Shown: positions 1 to 8,528, counted from the stretch's first letter. The stretch is 64,000 nucleotides of DNA from Methylopumilus sp947499625 (GCA_965234475.1 OZ248397.1:186001-250000), one strand, 5' to 3'. Notes: a model not told the origin generated them from the sequence alone. Made by a program: numbers and translations.

Positions 1-33
1 TGGCTTTTTTATTGTCTTAGTGAGAGCTTAAAA

Positions 34-189
34 TTATTTAATTTTTGCCTCTTTATAAATTACATGTTTTCGAACAACGGGATCAAATTTTTTGATTTCC
101 ATTTTGTCAGGCATGGTTCTTTTGTTTTTTGTTGTTGTATAGAAATGTCCAGTACCAGCACTAGACTCTAATTTGATTTTTTCACGCAT
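34..189 (-). CDS. rpmG: 50S ribosomal protein L33
   Basis: Encodes a 51-residue protein, MREKIKLESS at the start and REEK-free basic C-terminus ending AKIK, too short for many ORF callers. It is a structural protein of the large ribosomal subunit. The central TTTKNKR and VVRKHV segments match bacterial L33. The four zinc-ribbon cysteines of the C+ form are absent, so this is the zinc-independent C- form. It follows rpmB by 9 bases, the standard rpmB-rpmG pair. No clear terminator is visible in the 33 bases after the stop before the window edge. Family assignment is firm. Confidence 0.95.
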   Translation of the reverse strand: MREKIKLESSAGTGHFYTTTKNKRTMPDKMEIKKFDPVVRKHVIYKEAKIK

Positions 190-198
190 ATATATTCC

Positions 199-435
199 TT
201 AAATTTTCTGGCCAGCAGCACGCATTTTTTTAACAATAACATCAATACCTAGCTTGTCGATTGTTCTGAGCGCTGCATTAGTGATTCTCATTGAAACCCA
301 ACGATTCTCAGTTTCAACCCAAAATTTACGGTTTTGTAAATTAGGTAAAAAGCGTCTTTTGGTCTTGTTATTGGCGTGAGATACGTTGTTTCCAGACATT
401 GGTTTTTTGCCGGTTAATTGACATACGCGAGCCAT
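199..435 (-). CDS. rpmB: 50S ribosomal protein L28
   Basis: A 78-residue protein of normal L28 length. The N-terminus MARVCQLTGKKP, the SHANNKTKRRF stretch and the later FWVETENRWVSMRIT and LRTIDKLG segments are typical of proteobacterial L28. It belongs to the large ribosomal subunit near the E site. Only one cysteine (residue 5) remains, so no zinc site is expected. It is the first gene of the rpmB-rpmG unit. Its promoter probably lies in the 84 bases between it and dut. Confidence 0.97.
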   Translation of the reverse strand: MARVCQLTGKKPMSGNNVSHANNKTKRRFLPNLQNRKFWVETENRWVSMRITNAALRTIDKLGIDVIVKKMRAAGQKI

Positions 436-480
436 AATTTAAATCCTTTATTTGTTACAATAATTTCGAAAAAGAGAGCT

Positions 481-510
481 ATTAAACCACATAACCCACT
501 GTCTTTTCAA
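481..510 (-). promoter_or_regulatory. Candidate sigma-70 promoter of rpmB-rpmG
   Basis: On the minus strand, TTGAAA (510-505) and TTTAAT (486-481) are separated by 18 bases, about 45 bases upstream of the rpmB start. Both hexamers resemble sigma-70 consensus (TTGACA, TATAAT). The -10 match is moderate. No transcript data are available, so this is an inference from sequence and position. Confidence 0.4.
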
Positions 511-519
511 GTGAATTCG

Positions 520-972
520 TTAGTTTTTACCTGTACTTCCAAAGCCACCTTCACCTCGTTCTGTCTCAGGAAATTCGGCTACAAGATTAAATTTAGCCTG
601 GATAACGGGTACGATGATCAGTTGTGCGATACGCTCCATAGGATTGAGCAGGAAAGCGTTCTCACCTCGATTCCAGCAAGAAACTAGCAATTGACCTTGG
701 TAATCTGAATCTATTAGGCCTACCAAATTGCCTAAAACAATACCATGCTTATGCCCTAAGCCCGACCTAGGAAGGATGAGGGCTGCATAAGCAGGATTCT
801 TAATAAAGATAGAAATACCAGTGGGTATAAGAAAGGTTTCACCGGCATTAATCGTTTGTACGTGCTCAGTACATGCTCTTAAATCAAGCCCTGCTGACCC
901 CGGCGATCCGTAATTAGGCAGCATTTCCTCGATACGTTTATCCAAAATTTTAAAATCAATTATTAGGCTCAT
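520..972 (-). CDS. dut: Deoxyuridine 5'-triphosphate nucleotidohydrolase (dUTPase)
   Basis: Hydrolyses dUTP to dUMP and pyrophosphate, keeping uracil out of DNA and supplying dUMP for thymidylate synthesis. At 150 residues it is a normal trimeric dUTPase. All five motifs are present: GSAGLDLRA (25-33), PRSGLG (68-73), GLIDSDYQG (85-93, with the catalytic aspartate), ERIAQLI (113-119) and the C-terminal GGFGSTG (142-148) that closes over the substrate. It starts one base after the coaBC stop codon region, forming the widespread coaBC-dut operon on the minus strand. Confidence 0.97.
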   Translation of the reverse strand: MSLIIDFKILDKRIEEMLPNYGSPGSAGLDLRACTEHVQTINAGETFLIPTGISIFIKNPAYAALILPRSGLGHKHGIVLGNLVGLIDSDYQGQLLVSCWNRGENAFLLNPMERIAQLIIVPVIQAKFNLVAEFPETERGEGGFGSTGKN

Positions 973-973
973 G

Positions 974-2155
974 TTATTTGTCCGAATTTATGCGACGAGC
1001 TATTTCTTTTAAAATAGCTTTTGCTGCAACTATCTTATTTGATTTTGGTAAATCAATAACATCGTTTTTGCCAATTATTGAAACTTTAGTATCTTGTAAA
1101 CCCATAGACTCATGAATTAAGTTTGCCACAATTAAATCTAAATTTTTCGTCTTTAGTTTTTTTTGTGCATTTTCAATGAGATTTTCACTTTCCGCAGCAA
1201 AGCCTACTTTAAAGATTTTATTTTTAGATAGCCCCACTTCTTTAAGAATATCTACCGTAGGTTTGAGTTGAAGCGTCATATCTAAACTGTCTTTTTTTAA
1301 TTTACCATTAAATTTTTCTTTAGGCGTGTAATCAGAGATAGCTGCAACACTAATAAAAATATCTTGATCATTGATATGTTGAAGGACAGCTTCATGCATC
1401 GAATGCGCATCCCTTGCATCAATGATATTTATATTTCCTGAAAAATCTTGATAGCCTGACGTAATTAAAGTGACTGATGCACCCATAGATTCTGCAGTAT
1501 TAGCGATAGCAGAACCCATATTGCCCGAACTAAGATTTGTAATGGCTCTCACGTCATCTATCATTTCAATTGTACCGCCAGAGGTTATTAATATCTTTTT
1601 GTTTTTAAGGATTTTAGGCATGAGATGATTTTGAATTGATCTGAATAGTTCTTCTGTATTCATCATTCTTCCAAGCCCTATGTCACCACAAGCCTGTTCT
1701 CCTGAATCAGGGCCAAAAAATAACACGCCATCTTTTTTTAATTGTGAAACATTTCGTTGAGTAGCTTCATTGGCCCACATGTGAACATTCATGGCAGGAG
1801 CGACCGCAATTGGACAAACTCTTGCTAAGCACAAGGACGATAAAAGATCATCAGCAAAGCCATGAGTTAATTTTGCCAAGAAGTTAGCACTGGCAGGCGC
1901 AATAACAATAAGATCGTAATCCCTTGATAATTCAATGTGCGACATCCCATTGTTAGCATTGCTTTTCCATAAACTTGTTAAAACTTCTTTGCCTGATAGG
2001 GCCTGAAATGTAAGGGGTGTTATAAAACGACTCGCAGATTCGGTCATCACAATTTGAACATCAAAATCGTTTTTAACTAGAAGGCGAGTTAATTCAGCTG
2101 CTTTGTATGCAGCTATGCCTCCAGTAACGCCGAGAATTATTTTATGAGATACCAA
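974..2155 (-). CDS. coaBC: Bifunctional phosphopantothenoylcysteine decarboxylase / phosphopantothenate-cysteine ligase
   Basis: Catalyses two consecutive steps of coenzyme A synthesis: ligation of cysteine to 4'-phosphopantothenate, then FMN-dependent decarboxylation. The 393-residue protein has both domains. The N-terminal flavoprotein CoaC domain (about 1-185) opens ILGVTGGIAAYKAAEL and carries the ACGDIGLGRM active-site loop near residue 155. The C-terminal CoaB domain has ILITSGGTIEMIDDVRAI and NLSSGNMG. It lies upstream of dut with a one-base gap and is divergent from cstA, with 139 bases between the two starts. Confidence 0.97.
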   Translation of the reverse strand: MVSHKIILGVTGGIAAYKAAELTRLLVKNDFDVQIVMTESASRFITPLTFQALSGKEVLTSLWKSNANNGMSHIELSRDYDLIVIAPASANFLAKLTHGFADDLLSSLCLARVCPIAVAPAMNVHMWANEATQRNVSQLKKDGVLFFGPDSGEQACGDIGLGRMMNTEELFRSIQNHLMPKILKNKKILITSGGTIEMIDDVRAITNLSSGNMGSAIANTAESMGASVTLITSGYQDFSGNINIIDARDAHSMHEAVLQHINDQDIFISVAAISDYTPKEKFNGKLKKDSLDMTLQLKPTVDILKEVGLSKNKIFKVGFAAESENLIENAQKKLKTKNLDLIVANLIHESMGLQDTKVSIIGKNDVIDLPKSNKIVAAKAILKEIARRINSDK

Positions 2156-2200
2156 GATAAGATTTACGCAGTCGCGATGAATTTAGTTATTTTAATTTTT

Positions 2201-2220
2201 ATTAATTGCATATAATTAAT
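2201..2220 (+). promoter_or_regulatory. Candidate cstA promoter -10 within a small palindrome
   Basis: A perfect TATAAT hexamer (2211-2216) lies 79 bases upstream of the cstA GTG. It falls inside a perfect inverted repeat, ATTAATT (2201-2207) and AATTAAT (2214-2220), with six bases between arms. The -35 region is poor (best TTATTT, 18 bases upstream). The symmetry could be an operator or a chance product of AT-rich DNA. Confidence 0.3.
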
Positions 2221-2294
2221 GGGGTAAATGGGACACAAGTATATCAAAGATATATAAGGCAATAAATTAATTTAGACATCAGATTGGATATGCC

Positions 2295-4295
2295 GTGATT
2301 AAAAAATATTTTAAAAATATAGTTTGGATTCTAGTGGCTTTATTAGGGGCTCTTGCATTTTCGACAATTGCACTGAGTCGTAATGAGAGTATCAACGCTG
2401 TTTGGTTTATTACGGCTGCTGTATGTATATTCATGATTGCTTATAGATTTTATGCAAGCTGGATTGCAGCAAAGGTTCTAGTCATTGACGAGCATAAAAA
2501 AACACCAGCTCTAAGACTCAGAAATGATAAAGATTTTATTCCTACGGATAAATGGATTGTATTTGGTCACCATTTTGCTGCAATTGCTGGGCCAGGCCCT
2601 TTGGTTGGCCCTACGTTAGCAGCCCAGTTTGGTTATCTTCCTGGCATGTTATGGATCTTAATAGGCGCTGTATTAGGAGGCGCTGTTCAAGATATGACCA
2701 CATTATTTTTTTCGATGAGGCGCAACGGAAAAAGCCTAGGACAAATGGCAAGGGATGAGATTGGCGTGATTGGTGGAACCGCTTCATTAATTGGTACATT
2801 TTTAATCATGGTCATTTTGATTGCTGTTTTGGGGTTGGTGGTTGTGAATGCCATGAAGCATAGTCCATGGGCAACATCAACGGTTGCCGCAACAATTCCC
2901 ATAGCAATTTTTATTGGTATTTATTTAAGATCCATTAGAGCAGGAAGAGTCCTTGAGGCGTCATTAATTGGATTTGGATTATTACTTTTGGCCGTTTTTG
3001 CTGGGGGCTTGATTGATCATTCCCAGACGCTAAGGACTTATTTTGATCATGATAGTTTGACGTTGGCGTGGGCTATTATTTTTTATGGCTTTGCAGCAGC
3101 AGTTCTTCCAGTTTGGCTTTTGTTAGCGCCAAGAGACTATCTCTCGACATTTGTAAAATTAGGTACAGTGATTGTTTTAGCGATTGCAATTATAACCTTG
3201 CAACCAGAAATTAAAATGCCAGCACTGACTCAGTTTACAGATGGAACGGGCCCTATTTTTGGCGGCAGTGTATTTCCTTTTGTTTTTATTACCATTGCGT
3301 GTGGGTCAATTTCTGGATTTCACTCTTTAATAGCTTCTGGTACAACACCTAAATTATTAGACAATGAAAAGTATATTCCAATGATTGGATATGGTGCGAT
3401 GCTCTTAGAATCCTTCGTAGCTATTATGGCCTTAATAGCCGCAACAGTATTGGAGCCAGGCATCTTTTTTGCAATCAATAGCCCTGTTGGGGTTGTTGGA
3501 TCAGAAGCTGTCGATGCTATTCAAAAAATAAATGCATGGGGATTTAAAGTGACGGTTGAGGAAATGGAATTGCTTGCAAAAAATATGGGCGAAACGTCAC
3601 TTTTTGCAAGAACAGGTGGAGCCCCTTCACTGGCAGTAGGTATGGCGAATATATTTGGCAAGGCATTTGGTACAAATTTATTAGCGATGTGGTATCACTT
3701 TGCCATCATGTTTGAGGCAATATTTATTCTCACCACATTGGATGCAGGAACTCGTGTTGGAAGATTTATGTTACAGGATATGATTGGCAACATTTATCCG
3801 AAGTTTGGTCAAACTTCATGGATGCCATCTATTATTTTAAGTAGTGCAATCGTTGTAAGCTGTTGGGGATATTTTTTATACATCGGCGTGATAGATCCTA
3901 ATGGTGGCGTAAATATTCTATGGCCTTTATTTGGTATTGCGAATCAAATGTTGGCAGCGATTGCATTATCTGTGGGTACTGGCATTCTTATTAAATCAAA
4001 CAAATTAAAATATGCTTGGGTGACTGGGCTACCTTTAATTTGGTTAATTATTGTGACTACTACCGCTGCTTATCAGAAAATATTTAGCCATGATATTAGA
4101 GTTGGATTTCTAGCAGCAGCGAGAGATCTGACAGATAAAATAAATACAGGACTCATAGAAGATAGTAAAATTTCCATTACTCATCAATTAATTTTTAACC
4201 AAAAATTAGATGCCTTTATTACTCTATTCTTGCTTATTATTTTGTGGACAGTGGTCATTGATATGTTAAGAATTTCATTTTTTAAAAAGAATTAA
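2295..4295 (+). CDS. cstA: CstA-family carbon starvation protein (pyruvate/peptide transporter)
   Basis: A 666-residue polytopic inner-membrane protein of the CstA family, whose characterised members take up pyruvate or peptides. Conserved stretches include FGHHFAAIAGPGPLVGP (about 91-107), GGAVQDM (about 129-135) and SGFHSLIASGTTPK (about 337-350). The family's long C-terminal membrane region is present. Translation starts at GTG; the ATG five bases upstream is out of frame and closes at once, so GTG is the best choice. The small YbdD-like gene follows seven bases after the stop, the conserved cstA-ybdD pairing. Pyruvate is the more likely substrate by homology, but this is unproved here. 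Confidence 0.92.
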   Translation: MIKKYFKNIVWILVALLGALAFSTIALSRNESINAVWFITAAVCIFMIAYRFYASWIAAKVLVIDEHKKTPALRLRNDKDFIPTDKWIVFGHHFAAIAGPGPLVGPTLAAQFGYLPGMLWILIGAVLGGAVQDMTTLFFSMRRNGKSLGQMARDEIGVIGGTASLIGTFLIMVILIAVLGLVVVNAMKHSPWATSTVAATIPIAIFIGIYLRSIRAGRVLEASLIGFGLLLLAVFAGGLIDHSQTLRTYFDHDSLTLAWAIIFYGFAAAVLPVWLLLAPRDYLSTFVKLGTVIVLAIAIITLQPEIKMPALTQFTDGTGPIFGGSVFPFVFITIACGSISGFHSLIASGTTPKLLDNEKYIPMIGYGAMLLESFVAIMALIAATVLEPGIFFAINSPVGVVGSEAVDAIQKINAWGFKVTVEEMELLAKNMGETSLFARTGGAPSLAVGMANIFGKAFGTNLLAMWYHFAIMFEAIFILTTLDAGTRVGRFMLQDMIGNIYPKFGQTSWMPSIILSSAIVVSCWGYFLYIGVIDPNGGVNILWPLFGIANQMLAAIALSVGTGILIKSNKLKYAWVTGLPLIWLIIVTTTAAYQKIFSHDIRVGFLAAARDLTDKINTGLIEDSKISITHQLIFNQKLDAFITLFLLIILWTVVIDMLRISFFKKN

Positions 4296-4301
4296 TAAGC
4301 C

Positions 4302-4481
4302 ATGTTAATAGCTATTAAATCAATATATGAATTTTTGCGTCGATTATCAGGAGATGATCTCTACGATATATATTTGAAGAACCATAAACAATGTTCAAAA
4401 AAACATAAACTCATGAGTAAGCAAAAATTTTATCAAGCCACACTTGATAAAAAATGGAGTGGTATAAAGCGCTGTTGTTAG
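4302..4481 (+). CDS. YbdD/YjiX family small protein (DUF466), CstA partner
   Basis: A 59-residue basic protein encoded immediately after cstA. It matches the DUF466 (YbdD/YjiX) family in three ways: length, a D-x-Y-x-x-Y-like core (GDDLYDIYLKNH, residues 17-28), and the family's invariant ending with two cysteines (IKRCC). YbdD-type proteins are encoded next to CstA or BtsT transporters and are reported to be needed for their activity. The start is ATG seven bases after cstA, so the two are surely co-transcribed. The stop overlaps the lgt stop from the opposite strand by four bases (TTAG). Confidence 0.88.
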   Translation: MLIAIKSIYEFLRRLSGDDLYDIYLKNHKQCSKKHKLMSKQKFYQATLDKKWSGIKRCC

Positions 4482-5245
4482 CTTTTCCTAAAGAGATAAA
4501 TACCAGCGATGAGCATCGGAATAGATAGCCATTGGCCCATTGAAAGATCAAGGAATAGCAGCCCTAAGAACTGATCAGGCTGTCTTGTAAATTCAATTAA
4601 AAATCTAAACGTTCCATATAGCATTAAAAATACAGCAGATATCTGGCCCGTTTTTCTTTTTTGCTTTGAGTATAACCAAAGCGCTATAAAAAGAACAAAC
4701 CCCTCAAAGAGGCTTTCGTAAAGTTGTGAAGGGTGCCGTGATAGATTATCCACATTAGGGAAGATCATACCTAAGAAAAATTGGGTAGGCCTTCCCCATA
4801 ACTCCGCATTAATAAAATTTCCAATACGACCAAAAGCAAGCCCTAGAGGAACTAAGGGTGCAATGAAATCTAAAATAGAAAATAAAGATATTTTATATTT
4901 TTTAGCCAAAAGCACCATGGCAATAATTACGCCTAAAAAACCGCCGTGGAATGACATGCCGCCCTTCCATAAAGCGATGATCTCGGCTGGCTCCTGAACA
5001 TAATATTGCAGTTGATAAAATAAGATATAACCTAATCGCCCACCTGCAATAACGCCGATAGCACCATAAACAAAAGCATCATCCAGCATCTTTTCATTCC
5101 AGGATAGCCATGGACGCGTTCTGATTTGAACTTTACCTAACTGAAGAAAGCCCACAAAGGCCAAAAGATACATGATTCCGTACCAATGAATTTGAAATGG
5201 TCCAAGATTAACTGCTACAGGGTCTATTTGGGGATGAATAAGCAT
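4478..5245 (-). CDS. lgt: Prolipoprotein diacylglyceryl transferase
   Basis: Transfers a diacylglyceryl group from phosphatidylglycerol to the lipobox cysteine of prolipoproteins, the first step of lipoprotein maturation in the inner membrane. The 255-residue protein has about seven membrane segments. It has the family's HWYGIMYL near the N-terminus, an HGGFLG segment near residue 100, and the GRIGNFINAELWG signature (about 139-151) with the essential arginine and asparagine. HPSQLYE follows. Its 3' end overlaps the YbdD-like gene tail to tail by four bases. The start lies 63 bases from the divergent ilvD. Confidence 0.97.
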   Translation of the reverse strand: MLIHPQIDPVAVNLGPFQIHWYGIMYLLAFVGFLQLGKVQIRTRPWLSWNEKMLDDAFVYGAIGVIAGGRLGYILFYQLQYYVQEPAEIIALWKGGMSFHGGFLGVIIAMVLLAKKYKISLFSILDFIAPLVPLGLAFGRIGNFINAELWGRPTQFFLGMIFPNVDNLSRHPSQLYESLFEGFVLFIALWLYSKQKRKTGQISAVFLMLYGTFRFLIEFTRQPDQFLGLLFLDLSMGQWLSIPMLIAGIYLFRKS

Positions 5246-5308
5246 AAGTTTGTTGTCATTATAAGTTAAAATAATTGTTTAAATTGATGGTAATTTTAAG
5301 AGGTCATT

Positions 5309-7162
5309 ATGCCCACATATCGCTCTAAAACGACAACCCATGGCAGAAACCAAGCTGGTGCCCGAGCACTTTGGCGAGCCACAGGCATGAAGGACGAGGA
5401 TTTTACAAAGCCAATTATTGCAGTTTGTAATTCATTTACACAGTTCGTTCCAGGACATGTTCATTTAAAAGATATAGGGCAGCTTGTAGCAAGAGAAATT
5501 GAAAAACATGGTGGTGTCGCAAAAGAATTTAATACCATCGCAGTAGATGACGGTATAGCTATGGGACATGACGGCATGCTATACAGTCTGCCAAGCCGAG
5601 ATCTAATTGCGGATAGTGTTGAATACATGGTCAATGCTCACTGTGCAGATGCCGTTGTTTGTATATCTAATTGCGATAAGATAACTCCCGGTATGCTTAT
5701 GGCAGCCCTCAGAATTAATATTCCCGTAGTCTTTGTTTCAGGCGGCCCTATGGAAGCCGGCAAGGTTAGTTGGGATAATCAAATAAAGAAGTTAGATTTA
5801 GTAGATGCAATGGCTGCAGGTGCTGACACGAGAGTCTCTGATAAAGAACTCGATGAAATTGAACGATCAGCGTGTCCAACATGTGGTTCATGTTCTGGAA
5901 TGTTTACAGCAAATTCAATGAATTGTCTTACAGAAGCGCTAGGATTAAGTTTACCTGGCAATGGTAGTACTTTAGCTACGCATGCGGCCAGAAAAAAGTT
6001 ATTCCAAGATGCCGGAAAACTTATTGTCAATCTAGCTAAACAATATTACGAAAAAGATGATGAAAGTATATTGCCTAGGAATGTTGCGAATTTTAAAGCT
6101 TTCGAAAATGCAATGACCTTAGATGTCTCTATGGGAGGCTCAACGAATACGGTTCTCCATTTACTTGCTGCAGCTAATGAAGCCAAGGTGAATTTCACTA
6201 TGAATGATATAGATCGTATCTCAAGAAAAGTACCCTGTTTGGCAAAAGTAGCGCCTGCTTCAGCCAAGTTCCACATGGAAGATGTTCATAGAGCGGGAGG
6301 TGTAATGGGTATCTTGGCAGAGCTTGATCGCGCGACTTTAATTCATAGAGATGTCCCTACTGTGCACTCCAAAACTTTAGGTGAAGCAATAGATCATTGG
6401 GATATTGTGACAACTAAAAATGAGGAAGTAAAAAACTTCTATCGCGCTGCACCAGGAGGCATACCCACTACGATTGCTTTCAGTCAGAGTATGCTCTATC
6501 CGACTTTAGACGACGATAGAACTTCTGGATGTATTCGAAATAAAGAAAATGCCTATAGCCAAGATGGTGGACTTGCAGTGCTTTTTGGAAATATTGCACG
6601 TAATGGCTGCATTGTTAAAACGGCAGGTGTTGATGAGAGTATTTTGAAATTCAAAGGTCGAGCGCGTATTTTTGAATCACAAGATGAGGCAGTTACGGCT
6701 ATTTTAGATGACAAGATTATTGCAGGCGATGTAGTTGTCATCTCGTATGAAGGACCAAGAGGCGGGCCTGGTATGCAAGAAATGCTTTATCCAACCACTT
6801 ATTTAAAATCAAAAGACCTTGGTAAAGTTTGTGCACTTTTAACTGATGGAAGATTTTCTGGAGGAACATCAGGGCTAAGCATTGGACATGTATCACCTGA
6901 GGCTGCTGAGCAAGGAGAGATCGCATTAATTGAAGAGAATGATCAGATTGAAATTGATATTCCTAACCGAACAATTAATTTAATGATTGACGATGCAACC
7001 CTTCTTGAAAGAAAAAGTAAGATGAATGCTAAGGGTAAGAGCGCTTGGAAACCTAAACCAAGAATAAGAAAAGTTTCTCAAGCATTAAGAGCTTATGCAT
7101 TAATGACTACAAGCGCTGATAAAGGTGCTATTCGTGATATTTCAAAGTTAGAGGAAATTTAA
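5309..7162 (+). CDS. ilvD: Dihydroxy-acid dehydratase
   Basis: Dehydrates 2,3-dihydroxy-isovalerate and -methylvalerate to the 2-oxo acids, the third common step of valine and isoleucine synthesis. The 617-residue length is that of the IlvD branch rather than 6-phosphogluconate dehydratase. Candidate iron-sulfur ligands are Cys40 (AVCNSF), Cys120 in the NCDK motif, and Cys193 in ACPTCGSCSG. The C-terminal segment GRFSGGTSGLSIGHVSPEA is typical. It has a good ribosome site (AAGAGGT) eight bases before the ATG. The mutarotase gene follows nine bases later, probably in the same transcript. Confidence 0.97.
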   Translation: MPTYRSKTTTHGRNQAGARALWRATGMKDEDFTKPIIAVCNSFTQFVPGHVHLKDIGQLVAREIEKHGGVAKEFNTIAVDDGIAMGHDGMLYSLPSRDLIADSVEYMVNAHCADAVVCISNCDKITPGMLMAALRINIPVVFVSGGPMEAGKVSWDNQIKKLDLVDAMAAGADTRVSDKELDEIERSACPTCGSCSGMFTANSMNCLTEALGLSLPGNGSTLATHAARKKLFQDAGKLIVNLAKQYYEKDDESILPRNVANFKAFENAMTLDVSMGGSTNTVLHLLAAANEAKVNFTMNDIDRISRKVPCLAKVAPASAKFHMEDVHRAGGVMGILAELDRATLIHRDVPTVHSKTLGEAIDHWDIVTTKNEEVKNFYRAAPGGIPTTIAFSQSMLYPTLDDDRTSGCIRNKENAYSQDGGLAVLFGNIARNGCIVKTAGVDESILKFKGRARIFESQDEAVTAILDDKIIAGDVVVISYEGPRGGPGMQEMLYPTTYLKSKDLGKVCALLTDGRFSGGTSGLSIGHVSPEAAEQGEIALIEENDQIEIDIPNRTINLMIDDATLLERKSKMNAKGKSAWKPKPRIRKVSQALRAYALMTTSADKGAIRDISKLEEI

Positions 7163-7170
7163 TTTTTAAA

Positions 7171-8070
7171 ATGATAAGTGAAACAAATATAACGGCTGCT
7201 GAAAGTTACAAGATTACACAAAATGAAACTGGTTTAAAATTTATTACGATTGATAATGAGCTTGCTTCAGCAAAGATTGCGCTTCAAGGCGCTCACATTA
7301 TGCAATGGAAACCACATGATATAAAAAATGAAGTACTCTGGCTTTCAAGCAATGCGAGATATATGCATGGAAGATCTATTCGAGGCGGCGTACCTATTTG
7401 TTGGCCTTGGTTTGGCGCTCACCCTACAGACGGAAGCTTTTGTCCACATGGATTCGCTAGAGTTATTCCATGGCGGATTAATGAGATTGTTGATTTAGAA
7501 GGCGGTGCTACTAAAGTTATATTTGTTATGCTTCCTACGCCCGAAGTGAATAGACAACTTTCATATCAGTTTAATTTAGAATTTTCTATTACGATTGGTA
7601 GTTCAATCCACCTTGATCTTAAAACAACGAATTTATCTGAACAACCTTTCTTAATTGGTGAGGGATATCACACTTATTTTGAGATAAGTGATATTGAAAA
7701 TATTGAAGTGGCCGGATTAGAAAATAAAATCTATTCAGACAAAGCCAGGGGATATAAAAAATTCACTCAAGAAGACCAAATTAAATTTGATGCTGAATTT
7801 GATAGAGTTTATTTAAATACAAAAGAAACATGTGTGATTCATGATGAAGGATTTAATCGAAAAATTACTGTTCAAAAACAAAACAGTGAGTCAACGGTTA
7901 TTTGGACACCGTGGGATAAAAAAGTTAAAACCATGGCTGATATGGGCACTGAAAATGAGTGGAGAAAAATGATCTGCGTAGAAAGTGTTAATGCACTTGA
8001 AAACAGCGTTATGGTCTATCCGAATCAGTCCCATAACCTAATAGCTGAGTATTTAGTTCAAGAATATTAA
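7171..8070 (+). CDS. D-hexose-6-phosphate mutarotase (YeaD family)
   Basis: A 299-residue aldose-1-epimerase-fold protein of the YeaD type, which interconverts the anomers of glucose 6-phosphate and related sugar phosphates. Family features visible are RGGVPICWPWFG (about 71-82), the CPHGFAR segment (about 91-97) with the active-site histidine, GEGYHTYFEIS (about 160-170) and the late CVESVN with the probable catalytic glutamate. It follows ilvD closely. A metabolic link to IlvD is not obvious, so co-transcription may just reflect compact packing. Confidence 0.9.
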   Translation: MISETNITAAESYKITQNETGLKFITIDNELASAKIALQGAHIMQWKPHDIKNEVLWLSSNARYMHGRSIRGGVPICWPWFGAHPTDGSFCPHGFARVIPWRINEIVDLEGGATKVIFVMLPTPEVNRQLSYQFNLEFSITIGSSIHLDLKTTNLSEQPFLIGEGYHTYFEISDIENIEVAGLENKIYSDKARGYKKFTQEDQIKFDAEFDRVYLNTKETCVIHDEGFNRKITVQKQNSESTVIWTPWDKKVKTMADMGTENEWRKMICVESVNALENSVMVYPNQSHNLIAEYLVQEY

Positions 8071-8075
8071 GAGTT

Positions 8076-8113
8076 TAATTTTATTTAAATTGCTTTTAAT
8101 TTAAATAAAATTA
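8076..8113. repeat. Perfect 16-bp AT-only inverted repeat
   Basis: Left arm TAATTTTATTTAAATT (8076-8091) and right arm AATTTAAATAAAATTA (8098-8113) pair perfectly around a six-base GCTTTT loop. No G or C is in the stem and no U-run follows, so it is a poor intrinsic terminator for the mutarotase gene. The right arm ends directly against the GGAG of a ribosome-binding site. It could be an operator, an mRNA stability hairpin, or promoter DNA for the cytochrome gene. Confidence 0.6.
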
Positions 8114-8121
8114 GGAGTATC

Positions 8122-8160
8122 ATGATAATCGCAAAACAATTCAAGGGCGGAATAATATGA
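8122..8160 (+). CDS. Possible 12-codon leader peptide upstream of the cytochrome c gene
   Basis: A very short reading frame, MIIAKQFKGGII, has its own AGGAG site (8113-8117) four bases before its ATG. Its TGA overlaps the cytochrome c ATG in an ATGA junction, which would couple translation of the two. The cytochrome also has its own site (GGCGG, six bases upstream), so coupling is not required. With so few codons this could be chance; conservation in relatives would decide. Confidence 0.25.
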   Translation: MIIAKQFKGGII

Positions 8161-8477
8161 AATCAGTAATTTTAGGTATTGCAATGGTTGGCGCACTTGC
8201 AGGGAACCAAGCTCAAGCTTTAGATGCTAAAGCTGCTGAAGCATTAGCTCAAAAAAGCGGATGTTTAGCTTGTCATAGTGTTGAAAAAAAAGTGCTTGGA
8301 CCATCTTATAAAGAAGTGGCAGCTAAGTACAAGAGTGATAAAGGTGCTGAAGCGAGATTGGCAGCTAAGGTCAAAGCAGGTGGTAGTGGTGTTTGGGGCC
8401 CAGTTCCAATGCCGCCTCACCCGCAAGTTAAAGATGAAGATATTAAAACAATCGTACAATGGGTTTTATCGCTTTAA
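8157..8477 (+). CDS. Small periplasmic class I cytochrome c (c551/c552-like)
   Basis: A 106-residue exported electron carrier. Residues 1-21 form a signal peptide with a probable cut after AQA. The mature protein has one heme-binding CLACH (Cys36, Cys39, His40). The likely sixth ligand is Met85 in GPVPMPPH, as in bacterial c551/c552 proteins. It probably shuttles electrons to the terminal oxidase encoded later in this window; that partnership is inferred. A strong terminator follows 13 bases after the stop. Confidence 0.93.
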   Translation: MKSVILGIAMVGALAGNQAQALDAKAAEALAQKSGCLACHSVEKKVLGPSYKEVAAKYKSDKGAEARLAAKVKAGGSGVWGPVPMPPHPQVKDEDIKTIVQWVLSL

Positions 8478-8490
8478 TGAAATTTTAAAC

Positions 8491-8528
8491 CTAAATAAAA
8501 AACCGGCTTAGGCCGGTTTTTTATTTAG
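8491..8528. terminator. Bidirectional intrinsic terminator, 17-bp perfect stem
   Basis: Left arm 8491-8507 and right arm 8512-8528 are perfect complements around the four-base loop TTAG. The GC core CCGGC/GCCGG is flanked by A6 and T6, so it works on both strands. It ends the cytochrome c transcript and the facing amino acid permease transcript. The permease stop codon (TTA on plus, 8508-8510) lies in the loop, so the stem encodes the last residues of the permease. Confidence 0.93.

Noticed and set aside
418..687. An 89-codon plus-strand frame across the rpmB-dut gap
   Set aside because: It runs antisense through the conserved C-terminal motif of dut and into rpmB, and has no ribosome-binding site or family likeness.
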